Origin: Lineus longissimus
Lineage: Eukaryota > Nemertea > Pilidiophora > Heteronemertea > Lineidae
DNA: 64,000 bases
Direction: 5' to 3'
Assembly (NCBI RefSeq): GCF_910592395.1
Contig: NC_088324.1
Coordinates: 15,960,953 to 16,024,952 of the forward strand
Shown: piece by piece, positions 1-11,383 of the stretch
Position numbering within the stretch: the stretch's first letter is position 1
Layout of the letters: each line of letters begins with the position of its first letter
Made by a program: the position numbers and the translations under genes
The notes under the pieces: model-generated
Seen by the model: only the letters and a program-made list of their open reading frames with translations
Database searches by the model: none
Told to the model about the DNA's origin: nothing

Positions 1-1626
1 GAGGACCTGGCTGATCTCAACAAGGCGCAGATCGACGAAGCTTTCTACAACTACCTGGGGATACCTTGTACTGATTTGTTAAACGTAAGTTTGGTCTGCA
101 GAGGTTCCCTATTCACTCATTTCCAAAAGCAGAATTGACCGGAACTCTCAAATAGAGCCTTCTGATTGGTTAATTGTAAATGAGCAACCAGCAATCCACT
201 GATTGGACAATATCACCAGAATTAACCCCGGCCAGATTCTGCTTTCGGCAATCCCTGTCGGCCACTCAGCCTCCTCAGAAGGCTTCCATTGCATAACGAA
301 TGGAATCTACGTTTTATTGCAGGACACTTCCCCGAGTTGCACACAGTTTGATAATCGCTATAACGCGCTGAGGTTTGATATCGACCGCTACCTGAATGAG
401 ACAATAGGTAGCAAAGACACCATGTTCTTAGACTCTCTCTACAAAGTGACCAAAGGGTTCACAGGCTATCTGGATAATGGCAATATTGACGCTGCCTTCT
501 ATACGTGAGTACGATATCTTTGACTCTTTTGGTGAGAGTCTAAACACATTGTTAAGAGAATCGTATGCCCTTACCATTAGGTTTTGGTTTGTGAGGTGAA
601 CATTAAACGCTGAAGAGCCGAGAGGTGCATGTTTCTGACAATCTTGACCATCAATGTATTGACATTGCTCAGCTTCCCGACAACGCGCGTCCGCCACGCA
701 GGCACCTGCAACCCAGACAGATCAGGTTTATTGTTGATCTGGTTGATGTCTAGCGCAGACGGATTTGAATACAGGAATACCACAGAAAGGGAGACGTCTT
801 GTGTCTCGATATTGAAGAAGACCTTTCTAATCTTTCAGCGATAACTTCTTGAGTCTCGACATCTTCTTCCGTGAAATGTCGTATGAGCTGATCGAGCAGC
901 AGCCTGCTTATGATCAGTTTGCGCTCATCAGTAAGTATACACATCGTACTCCTCTGAAGCAGACATGTTGGCCCGCGGTTTCCCTCCACTTGTGTAAGCT
1001 TCATGATACTCCCAAGTATAAGAGACGGCGGCAACTTCATGGTCCAGCCATCCTCTCTATGGAGGAATTTCCTTGTGGACTAGTGGTTGACGATCGACTC
1101 GCATAACACCGTAGTTCAGCAACGACTAGAGCGATCAGTTGGTGATTGGATGACCGAGAAATCTAACAATCACCAGCGTTGTCGACGGATATCTATAGGA
1201 TGTCTTTAGAAATCCAGTGTCAAGAGCGGAGTGACATCTTTGGCGTGCCCATCCGGATAAACCGATACGGATGAAAACTATCCAACATCGATTGGTAGTC
1301 TTCTAAGTGCTCTTGTCAAGAAATATTCCGTGTTTGTTTATGTTGCGCGGCTTTGATCAAGCTTTGACATAACGCAGATGGATACACCTGTGATTGTGGT
1401 GCTTGATCGGCTGATAGAGGACCTTTGACTGACTGTAAACGTGTTTTCTCCTTTTGCAGGTGACATCGGTGGGTCCATGGGCCTATTCGTTGGCGCCAGT
1501 GTATTGACCCTATGTGAACTGCTGGATGCCGTCACACTCTATATCTACAAACGATTCATCAAGAGAGACAGTGTGTCTGATCACAAACATTCGAAATATT
1601 CAACGAAGAATGGTTTGGCAGGATAA
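1..1626 (+). CDS. Degenerin/ENaC/ASIC-family sodium channel, 3' end (partial)
   Basis: C-terminal part of an amiloride-sensitive-type sodium channel subunit, a trimeric plasma-membrane cation channel with two membrane segments and a large extracellular loop. Exons I support: 1-84, 323-504, 839-930 and 1460-1626 (stop TAA 1624-1626). Phases are consistent and give 174 residues; the 5' part lies outside the window. The diagnostic end is FREMSYELIEQQPAYDQFA followed by DIGGSMGLFVGASVLTLCEL, the family's pre-TM2 segment and TM2 with the G-x-S selectivity-filter region (here GAS). A short basic/polar cytoplasmic tail ends in NGLAG. Acceptors are good (ttttattgcag, tctttcag, cttttgcag). The exon at 323 could begin further upstream, because the frame stays open to about 203. 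The missing N-terminus prevents subfamily assignment (FaNaC, ASIC, HyNaC-like or other). The family call is secure; the two upstream exons are less certain. Confidence 0.88.
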
Positions 1627-3500
1627 AATGTTGGATGAAGAATATTCTGGCGTGCGAGGAAGAGTGTAAAAGGCTACTGTAGTCCATTTCAGGAGTGGTT
1701 AGCGCAGTAAAGTCATTTCACAGAATTTCGCTTTAAGTCGATGTTTCTTTGAGATTCTCAGTCTTCAAGGTTAGAAGACAATTTGCTCAACTGCACCCGT
1801 GTTTTCTGAGTGAAATCGCCAGAACTCCGAGAGGCGATTTCTTGTGAGGTTTATAGCCCCATTGGTAGGAGACATTGATATATGAAAACAAACACCGGGG
1901 CCGAGCGTTTTTCAGATATGGCGACGTGAAGACGTTATTTTTGTTTAAGAGGAAAAAGGCTGTGATCCACCGTGATATTATGCTGGACTGACTCGAAGAT
2001 TAGGATCTTCACCGAAATGACTCGCTCCGCATAAGTCATGGAATATGGCGTAGATATGTGACTTCATACCTATAATATACGAGAGCTTCTGTGAGAATTT
2101 TCGGAATGGTGTGTCTGCCAACAGGTGTTTTTGGTCGGTACTTCTCGCGTGTTTCCGCTGGGTAAAAACGTCGGGGCTACGCGAGACCCCATTTGCAGTA
2201 GCAGCGAGGAGTGACTGGTTTAGACGATGCGATAGCTGATCTTCTATATACATTGATGCATGATGTGGTGGTTATAAATAATCGTTTTACGAAGCTGAAT
2301 GAACAAAGTGTAGTTCGGGAAGGTGTGCAGCTTTTAACCTCGGAAGTATCATGCACGAGTGTTGACTTTTAACATGTGTTCATTTTTTGTCTAGATTATC
2401 CGACAATGGGATGTAATTGTACTGCTAGCCTTTTGAGTATATTGTCTTACCTATGTGATGAAATCCTCGTATCCAGGCATCAAGGACGTCATATCGCCTA
2501 TTGGACCACACTTAGACTAACTTAGCAATGTTCATGTCTGTCAGATCTTCAGTATATGGGCCAACTACATATTTTTTATGGCTCAAACTTTAAGTAAACA
2601 ATATCCGTCACATGTGAGCCAATCGTTTCTTGAGCGTTTTCATATTTGAGTTGAGTTGGGGGAATATCTAAAATTGGCAAGCAGATTACTTTTTTAAAAT
2701 TAAATTCTTTAATTAAGAAGTGAGGCCACTTGGCTATATAGACCGCTGTTCTGCGGAACTGCAAACTGCTTGCGTGTCATGTAAATATATAACTGTCCGT
2801 AACAATTATACCAGAAAGCTGCTGTAGATGTTGACCGCTGTCATGTTGTGAGTGGATTCCGGTATGTATAGACATAAGTGTAGATATTTGTGAAGAATAT
2901 AGAACACTCTTAGGACGGTTGAATTCTTGGAATTCGAGGATGCGCGGTGGCACTGTCGAAGGGCGTATTATTCCTGATCAATTCGAGGCTCGACCGGTGC
3001 CACTCCGCACATTATCATCCTGAGGAAATCAGGGGTCGGAGAAGCGAACATTAACCCCTAATTTCATCAACTGGCCTCGATCCTATCCGCCGCGCAGCGG
3101 AGAGTCGAGGAAGCCTCGTTGATTTACCCGAGGCGAACCATACATTTTTATACATACATTGAATGCACTGTCATACCGAGCGCTCTGGTATTGCAGATTT
3201 CACATGGATCGAGGTTACCGATCCTGCAGAAAACACGTGACCGGTCACCGGAAGCTTACGCCCCCAAATGGAGTTCATGACGAGTGAAAGCCGTCAAGTA
3301 CCAGTCTCTGTAATTAATGAATGGTGGAGACTGATGAAAGAGTCTAATGCTATGCTAACAGAGCCGGCAAACGACATAAATCATCTGTAGCGCGTACAAT
3401 TTCTTGCGCCGCGCTTCGCTAAGCACCGGATCTCAGGCCTTGAAGCGCATGCCCAGTATGAATCGAGCCCGACCGCTCTGGTGCTAGGCCCCATTCTCCA
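1627..3500. other. Intergenic, no gene seen
   Basis: This holds the presumed 3' UTR of the channel gene followed by about 1.8 kb of unique-looking DNA. Short open frames occur on both strands, but none shows a family motif, codon-like conservation pattern or plausible exon chain. A GC-rich patch near 2930-3130 contains purine-rich CGG/CGAGG text but no defined element. Confidence 0.6.
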
Positions 3501-3619
3501 AGCGTCGTCAATGGTGATCATCGTTGTCAAACCTCACTCGACTAGAGAATTTCAGCGGGTGCATGTAAAATTCGACAGGCGGACCGAAGACCGGGAGATT
3601 GGGTATCGGATCTGACAAG

Positions 3620-4135
3620 ATAACCAGCTGGCAGACGTTGGTTGTTCCATTGTCCGCCCTTGTGAGATGATTACCATGGTACAACCAAATCAGTTGTCTT
3701 GTATCGCCCATGTAGAACGCAAGTGTAATGTTGTCTTGTACAGCTAAAGGACCCTTTGAAGTTGTGACAATGTCTTCCCACCAGCTGGCAGATGTTGGTT
3801 GTCCCATAGATGATTACCACGGTACAACCAAATCAGCTGTCTTGTATCGCCATGTAGAACGCAAGTGTAATGTTGTCTTGTACAGCTAAAGGACCCTTTG
3901 AAGTTGTGACAATGTCTTCCCAACCTGACCAGATAACCAGCTGGAAGAGGTTGGTTTTGACGTAGGCTGTCCTGTCGTCTCCAAAGTCTATTAGTGGTAA
4001 CCTTGGTATAATTTTTAAGTTGTGTCAAGGTCTACCCAACCTGACCAGATAACCAGCAGGCAGAGGGTAGTTGTTTCAGAGTTTTTAGGTTGTGTCAAGG
4101 CCTTCACAATCTCATTAGATAAGCAGCAGGCAGAG
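3620..4135. repeat. Degenerate tandem duplication, ~135-bp unit
   Basis: Two near copies of a unit containing GATTACCAYGGTACAACC, TTGTATCGCC.ATGTAGAACG and TAAAGGACCCTTTGAAGTTG lie at about 3665-3783 and 3810-3920. They are followed by shorter decayed units built on CCAACCTGACCAGATAACCAG up to about 4135. The long frames here arise from the repeat and are not treated as genes. Confidence 0.75.
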
Positions 4136-4359
4136 GCCGATTGTTTCGACATCCCACAGACAAAGAGATATTGGAATTTCACCAATCGCAATTGCCGTTG
4201 CCTGTACCATGACAGAAGACGGACGAAATAGTGCGATGGCCTTCATGATTTTGCTTGGGTTGGGGAGTTTCTGGGCTGATAAGGGCAGACATACATTGGG
4301 TCAGGTCAAGTATTGGGGGTGAGAAAGTGCTAGGTGTTGGTGCAGGATAAAATAAGGAT

Positions 4360-4560
4360 AAAATAATTTCACCATGGCAAACTGACAGCACTTCACCATA
4401 GTGAATTAGGACGGTGAAATATTTGATCATGGTGAGCATGGTAAATTCTACATTCACCATGGTGAGCATGGTAAACTTTGAATTCATCATGGTGAACGCT
4501 GCATTCACCATGGTGAGCATGGTCAACTCCGATTTTACCATGGTGAATCTGAGATTTTTT
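4360..4560. repeat. CCATGG-centred palindromic repeats
   Basis: A run of variants of TTCACCATGGTGA alternates with GCATGGTAAA at spacings near 20 bp. The core CACCATGGTG is a perfect palindrome, so each copy can pair with itself or with a neighbour. Because of the motif the stretch is open on both strands, but it has no gene-like content. Confidence 0.85.
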
Positions 4561-4857
4561 TCGTAAGGGCGGAGACTGACCCACGGATTACCAGCTCAAA
4601 GTCAGCAAGTAGGATCTGATATATTGAACCAGTCAACACGCAATATAAGAACATGGTTGTTGAATTCTCCTTCTCCTCCTAGAATCGTGCAATGTAGATC
4701 TGACACAACAGCTCGACCCTTCTGCAGAGAAGACAGTTATAATGTATGTCTTCAATCTTCAGATTGAGTCTTGTGTGTTTGAAAGATTCTTGTGCTTATT
4801 GGCAACTCTGTCTCCCACCGTCCCGACATTATTTTCTTATAGCCTGACTATCATTGT

Positions 4858-5570
4858 GACCTGGCCTATCTGAGGTTGAGACACCCCTGTGACTTCCTCA
4901 TCTCTCTCATCATGTTGTGAACACGGTGGAGCAGCCAGGACTGATTCGGCCTGGCTGTGACTGCCTCATCTCTCTCACCATGTTGACAACTTGGCAGAGC
5001 AGCCAAGACTGATTTGGCCTGGCTGTAACTGTCTCATCTCTCTCACCATAATTATTGTCAACACGGTGGAGCAGCCAGAACTGATTCGGCCTGGCTCTGA
5101 CTGTCTCATCTCTCTCGCCTTATTAACAACTAGGCAGTGCGGCGAAGATTGCTGCGGCCTGGCTGTGACTGTCTCATCACACGCATCATGTTGTCAACGC
5201 GGTGGAGCAGCCAGGACTGATTCGGCCTGGTTGTGACTTCCTCATCTCTCTCATCATGTTGTCAACACGGTGGAGCAGCCAGGACTGATTCGGCCTGGCT
5301 GTGACTGCCTCATCTCTTTCACCATGTTGACAACTTGGCAGAGCAGCCAAGACTGATTTGGCCTGGCTGTGACTGTCTCATCTCTCTCACCATAATTATT
5401 GTCAACACGGTGGAGCAGCCAGGACTGATTCGGCCTGGCTCTGACTGTCTCATCTCTCTCGCCTTACTAGGCAGTGCGGCGAAGATTGATGCGGCCTGGC
5501 TGTGACTGTCTCATCACTCGAATCATGTTGTCAACACGGTGGAGCAGCCAGGACTGATTCGGCCTGCCCC
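4858..5570. repeat. Minisatellite, ~70-bp unit with a higher-order period
   Basis: About ten imperfect units built on CAACACGGTGGAGCAGCCAG, then GACTGATTCGGCCTGGCTGT and GACTGYCTCATCTCTCTC, run without a break. Alternation of 'cggcctgg', 'tttggcctgg' and 'tgcggcctgg' versions shows a higher-order block of several units, itself repeated (compare 4915-5200 with 5200-5520). One inverted single unit sits at about 25545-25615, upstream of VARS. Confidence 0.9.
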
Positions 5571-5667
5571 GACTTACTAAGTCGTCCCCCCCGACATAAT
5601 AAGTCGTCCCGCCGAGAATTTTTTTTTTCGATGTCCTTTCCCAGCCACCGTACTTTGGGGTATTAGT
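5570..5667. repeat. AATAAGTCGTCCCCCC repeat module, copy A
   Basis: Two to three units of AATAAGTCGTCCCCCCGACAT are followed by a fixed tail: GAGAATTTTTTTTTTCGATG and CCTTTCCCAGCCACCGTAC. The same units and tail recur at 25404-25525. The module ends about 280 bp before the SAPCD2 start codon. It may be the end of an unrecognised transposable element. Confidence 0.85.
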
Positions 5668-5948
5668 TCGTGATTGTTTATTTAGGTAGTTCATGTGATT
5701 TTATAATCGATAAAAACCTGGAGTGCAACACGTGTCTTTGTTTACATTGGAACCGCCATTTCGAAAAAATGCTGTGACGTCACCATGGAACCTCCTTTGT
5801 CGCGCAAGCGCCGCGCTAATAATCGAACACACTAAATGATGTTCAGCCAATAAGCGTTATTTTTGGGAACCACTTATCAATTCAATGGTTATGAAGGAAA
5901 TGGTCTTTCACTCGTGAATTTAGAAAGTAAACACTGTACAAAGTGAGA

Positions 5949-8900
5949 ATGGCTGGCCAGCATGCGTCTGCTGCTTTTGGGGGGCTCCCAAAGCAGTTTG
6001 TGTGTTCTTTGAGGGTGTTATTCGACATTTTGGATTGCGATCGTTCTGGCTATGTATTTTTCACAGATATTGAAAAATATTGGGACGAGAATGCTGTACG
6101 TGGTTTGCCAATGGGTGTGTTACCGTGTTTAAAAAGAGCGACAGCGAAAAGTGGACTGATCAATTTTGAAAGCTTTGTCTCTGCATTAAAAACTGCATTG
6201 TTCCCATCGATGACGGAAGGTCACCGAAATTTTAGTTCCCATGCCGAAAAGAATTTCTATCGTCAGCGAGATCATCCACGAAGTACGTCAGTACCGGTCA
6301 CTCTTGCAAATTATCGGCCAGACCATCCAGGTTTAAAAGGAGCTCACGGCATGGCTTATCAAGGAACAACGACAACAACAGTTCATCTGTCAGACAGAGC
6401 CGAGCGAGCCCTCAGTCCCCAACGGCATGGACGAACAACAGCGACCGTCCGTCCAAATATCACTCCAAAAGTGCAACAGAACATTCAAAATGAGAACCAA
6501 GTTCCACCAATGAATCGGGAATCAAAATCAGTGTTTCACGGGCACCCCCTATCTGAAAGGGACCCTAACCAACAACAGTCTAAATCAGATAGCGCACTGA
6601 TGACAAAAAAGTGGCCCAGAGACCGATCTCAAAGTGACAATGTATCGAGCATGATTCAGAAGTTTGAGACTAGGGGAACCAGCACTTCTGTGCAACCTGG
6701 GACACATGCTGGCGTTCCACTCGCAAGAGGGTCAAAGACGCAATCGATGGATGCAATAGGTGGGTACGAAATCTATTCTAGGTTATCATTATCTTCTTAT
6801 TTATCTTGCTATTTACAGATTTTGGCGATGTGAATATATACATGATATATAAATAAGTGATTGATGGATGCTGTGTCATCTTGTCCTTGAAGATCAATTA
6901 TTACAATCCTCACACAAACTCGGAGGTCTCTAAATTTGACATTCTTTTTCTAGCTAATCCCAAGAAGACCGTTCAACACTGCATCACAATACTGAGGTGT
7001 ATTTGAAGTATATTGTGCCTCTTATCTATTCTAACTTGATTAGCCTGACAAACATTTACTCATATTTCATTGCTTCGTTTATCCATAAAATATGTGAGGA
7101 CATTTATCACAAGTCATGCCATACAGAACAATCACCTTTCCAAAAGCTCCATACATGACATACATGATGGAAAACACAGAGTGTATATTGTCCGGTTGAA
7201 TGCCCTCCAACAACGCACTTAACCGAAAGTTTCTGATTCTGAAAGTTTGGTATTGTCTTGTGAATGGGACCTGTCTTCTACTGAACTACACTTGCTCTCA
7301 ATATTTGAAATCAACTGTTGTTTGGTCTTTATGACAGGTATATTTCTGTATGATGGGGAACCTCTTCTTTATTCACTCTGGTTATGTTGACTGATCTATT
7401 CATTCATTCAATCCATGAGCAGAGCACAAAAAAACTAGGTAAAGTCTTTTGTAAAGGATTGTCCCCTGCGGTATTGTACCTAAAATAACCAGTAAAGGAA
7501 TCTGAGTGGGCAAGGTTCTTTTGTGACGTGGAGACTCCGCTTCAGGTCATTTAGCAATTTTTCTGCTCCTCAAACTGACAAACAGAAAATGAACAGATAA
7601 TCTTTTTTGCAAGATCTTTTTACAGGGACAGCTCAGTAATATCTTGTTTTCTGATTTATCAAAGAAAGCATTACATTGCTAACATTTCAAATAAAGGACA
7701 CTTTGAAATACTTTAAATCTTGTGTTACAAGTTTAAAGTTGGCATTACACGTATTGCCATAGCTGTTGAATCTGATTGGTCTTTTTGAATGTTGCAATGC
7801 AACAAAATATATTTTTTTAAAACCTCGCATACATTCATGACATTTGTGGTCCCAGATGGTCCGTTGATCATGCCCGTTATGTCATTATTAGGCCAAGCGG
7901 CCATACCAAACAGAATGTCAATAGCCCCATTTAAACGTTGTGGGTTTGATCAGGATCGAGACCGGTTCAGTTTAACAAGGCCAAATGAATGAATAAATTG
8001 TATTTGTAATCTAATTTCAATGTGAAGTGCAAGGTATGGCACAGGGATTGTGAGACCTGACTCCTTGGCTCATTGGATGTCAACAATAAGTTGTGTAACA
8101 GGTGCACGTGGCATGGCTTATCCTCTCAGAACCCTGACAAACTACTCAGACTTCTAAACCCTTGTTTGTCAAATTAGACTCTTTTGTGAAAAAGGATTAC
8201 AAAGTGTGCCATTTTGTCCCCTGCAACGACTCATGTTTTACACCTGTAACATTTCTGTCAGAGTTATAAGGACATAATATCTTTTGAAATGAAAATATTA
8301 TGATACTCTGAAAATATATTATTTTATAATAATTGTGTGCTAGGTTACACACTAAATCTCTAGTGCATCCAGTTTGTTTTTGGCCAAAAAAGTTCAGAAA
8401 ATGATTTATGTAAATCATAGCCCAGTGAGCCGGTTACTTAGTTTGATAGTACGTTTTCAAGTTGATAAAATGGGTCAGTGTGATTTGAGTGGTGAATAAA
8501 TATAGCTGATCAAATATTGAATGTTTACATGGTTATATTGGGGAGTGACTCTCGTCTACGATAATGTTGAAATTGTGAGATTATGAATTTTTTTTTTTTA
8601 ATTTGAAAACTACGAGTTCTACCAGGTCATGAGTAAACACTGCCAGATTAACCCAACATTCCTTATGTACAAATTTTTACAATGGTGTCAAACGATCTGT
8701 GAAGACCAATTACCAGCTGATTACACCTTGTTAAACTTAACTGGTGGTTCCAAGTTATCAAGTTATAGCTGTCAAAGTGCCACATACAGTATTCAATCTG
8801 CTATAAAAGACTTAACAGCCGGTTTTCCAGAGTTCAAGGAGTTGTACAAGGGCTTTGTTCGAAATGAAACTAACTCATATTTGTAGACATTTTAAAACGT

Positions 8901-11383
8901 GTGTTTTTGTTGTGTGTTTTCAGTGCCATCGAACCGTCCCCTCAGCCCACCGAGTCAAGAAAACAAAGAGAACAAACGGCACAGTTCTGCCAATGACGAC
9001 CTCATCAGCAACCGGTATCATTACGCACCAAGTAGATCACGTGATCGCTACATCATCCCACCATCCAATCAAAACACTCACAACAGCCCTGTCAGTCCAA
9101 CCAATCAAAATCATTACAACATTCCGGTCAGTCCCACCAATCGTAACAATCCTGTGAGTCCGACCAATCAGAGCTATTATAACAGCCCTGTCAGTCCGAC
9201 ACCTCAAAACCAGTACATCCCTGTGAGTCCAAACAAGAATCAGTATGGTCACCATGGAAACAGCCCAGGCAAACCTCAACGTGACCGTTCACCGTCAGCT
9301 CCTCCTGGTGGTCAATATCATCAACAAGGACATAAACAAGCTAATATACGGACTTCAAGTTATTTCCCTCCATTACACGAGGATGAGGAAGTTGAACAAA
9401 TTTATAACCAGGTGGCACAACATGTGCCGAGGACACCAGAACGAATTGTTTTGTCAGCGATGCAGCCGCATGACTTAGACTACCGAGGACCCGTGGCGCG
9501 ATCCAGTGATCCCGTGAGTCATGTGACGTCACCACCACCCAAGCACACTTACCGCAAAGTGAGGGAGCCAAGGCGGCATACGCTGCAGAATGGCGTTGAC
9601 TTTAATGTGGTAAGTTTGCTTTCTTCACACGGTTTACCTTCACTGTCAGTAAGTCCAGTTGTCCACAGTGGCTACAGATGGAGAAGGATACCTCAAGCAA
9701 GACAATTGTAAGATTTCAATGTAACTCATAGTTAACACCAACAATATTACCAAAGCAATCTCTGCGTGTTTATGGTTCAAGTTAAATCTGTCGACGGATG
9801 ACAATGAGACTGGCACTCTGTTCCATAATCAAGACAGAGTTGTCTCTCCAAGTTAAAGTCATCTGGCCAGATACAAATCTCCTGATAGCTTCTTGTTATG
9901 GATTATTCAGTCTTGTTGTTCACTCTCATGTGGCCTGGTTGGTACATCTCTCAGTCTTCATCATACCTTTCCAGGTGAAGCGCATGAAGCAGTTAGAGCA
10001 AGAGCGTGACATCTTGCTGCAGGGTTCAGAGGCCGTCGACCGAGCAAGGGAATGGTATCAGAAACAGATACAGAACATTCAGGAAAAACAGAAGAATATT
10101 GGAAGGTCACAACACATGGTAGGGAGATTGGTGTTGAATACACGAAGACCAGGCTTTGGTTGATCTGTGTTGTTACTGTCACTGGGTACACACTCATTAA
10201 GCTGTTGGTTTGCTGTCGGTACCCATTGGGAAATGTGGCCTCCATTGGCTTGATTCGACAATAGAGTCATTTGTATTGGAATACTTAGAGGTGACTGTTT
10301 ACAAGAGGCTACATTTGGTCTTGTTGAGCATGAGGATTTTAAGGACAGTATAATGAGGTTAGTACTTTACTCTTTCAATGGTTTGTACGAGAGAGCTGGT
10401 CAAAACTTCTCCAAAACAGACTTCAGTTCAACACTGAGATTTATCACAACATTTGTGAACTTTGCACTTTCAGGACTACTCAGTCGAAGCACAGCTGGAG
10501 AGGATGAACTTCCAGAAGGCGAGGATCTTTGAGGTGAACCAGCAACTTGAGGCGTTGGTGGAGAGTTCAGAGAGGGTAAGCACCGTACTGGAGTAGGACA
10601 TACATCGGCAGAATGTGTCTTCAATTTGAAGTGATGTCAATAGTGAAAGCTGTTTGATTCTGAGCAGAGTGAGTGGCTTAGAGAAATGTCTCAGCATCAG
10701 TTGAGTTAGACATGCTTTGCGGTCGAATTGGTGTGTTTCATCACTAATTTCTGTACTATCTTATTGCAGGGTTTCCCTCTCCATATGAACCTGGCCCTCC
10801 CCTCACAAAGACCGAGCATGGACTACGATGATGAACGATTAGACCGATTACACAATCAAACACAACTCCTAACTCAGGTAACATTTGGCTTGTTGCATTG
10901 GATCAGAATGCTGCTCGGACATGATGTCCTGGACATTACAACTTACAGAGATGTCTGGTTATGGGTTGGTGCTGCCACCTGGGTACAGTCAACAGTACTT
11001 CCTACAGCTCTGGCAATGTGGAATATCCTCTTGATACGGACGGACTCTTTCCTGTCATAGAGGAATGTCAGTTATGTGCTGTTCCACACACTTCACTCTT
11101 AGACAAAAAGTAATGACATCTGACATCAAAACCATTGACCTGACAGAAAGTTGGATATTATCTCCATTGGTACAAGTTTCGTTTTTGAAGATTATACAAA
11201 TTCGGTACTTTTCTACAGATAGCCAGGTTTTTCTTATCGCTTGTTTTCCTTACTCTCTTACAGGAGGTTTCAGAGAAAAAAGACAGAATAGCACAGTTAG
11301 AAAAAGAAAAGTTGTTATTAGTTCGGGAATTATTTGAGGAGCGTGCGAAACGACGGCCTGTCGAGGATGCTAGCATGATGTGA
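5949..11383 (+). CDS. SAPCD2: Suppressor APC domain-containing protein (SAPCD2-like)
   Basis: Six exons: 5949-6759, 8924-9609, 9975-10118, 10474-10575, 10770-10877 and 11264-11383, giving 656 aa. The start is the ATG at 5949 (agaATGG). Residues about 8-90 (GLPKQFVCSLRVLFDILDCD, then SGYVFFTDIEKYW and LPMGVLPCLKRA) match the N-terminal EF-hand-like region of vertebrate SAPCD2. A long Ser/Pro/Asn/Gln-rich linker follows, with SPTNQ repeats. The C-terminal third holds the coiled-coil suppressor-APC region: REPRRHTLQNGVDFNVVKRM, KQLEQERDILLQG, REWYQKQIQNIQEKQK and LLTQEVSEKKDRIAQLEKEK, ending EERAKRRPVEDASMM. In vertebrates SAPCD2 is reported in cortical polarity and spindle orientation; the role here is inferred. 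Human is about 394 aa, so the extra length is linker. Vertebrates also have SAPCD1; this may be the single pre-duplication gene. Confidence 0.93.
6760..8923 (+). other. SAPCD2 intron 1
   Basis: This is a phase-1 intron (donor gtgggt at 6760, acceptor tgttttcag at 8921-8923). An open frame at 8629-8886 has no recognised domain and would not keep frame if inserted between exons 1 and 2, so I leave it out. The rest is AT-rich, unique-looking DNA. Confidence 0.75.

Noticed and set aside
203-322. Longer version of the channel exon beginning upstream of 323
   Set aside because: The frame is open but shows no family similarity, and ttttattgcag at 312-322 is a good acceptor in the right phase. Not fully excluded.
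5943-5948. Upstream GTG-AGA in frame before the SAPCD2 ATG
   Set aside because: Nuclear animal genes start at ATG; the ATG at 5949 has a good context and the family N-terminus follows directly.
8629-8886. 85-residue open frame in SAPCD2 intron 1
   Set aside because: No recognised family, no suitable splice pair keeping the phase-1 junction, and exons 1 and 2 join cleanly without it.
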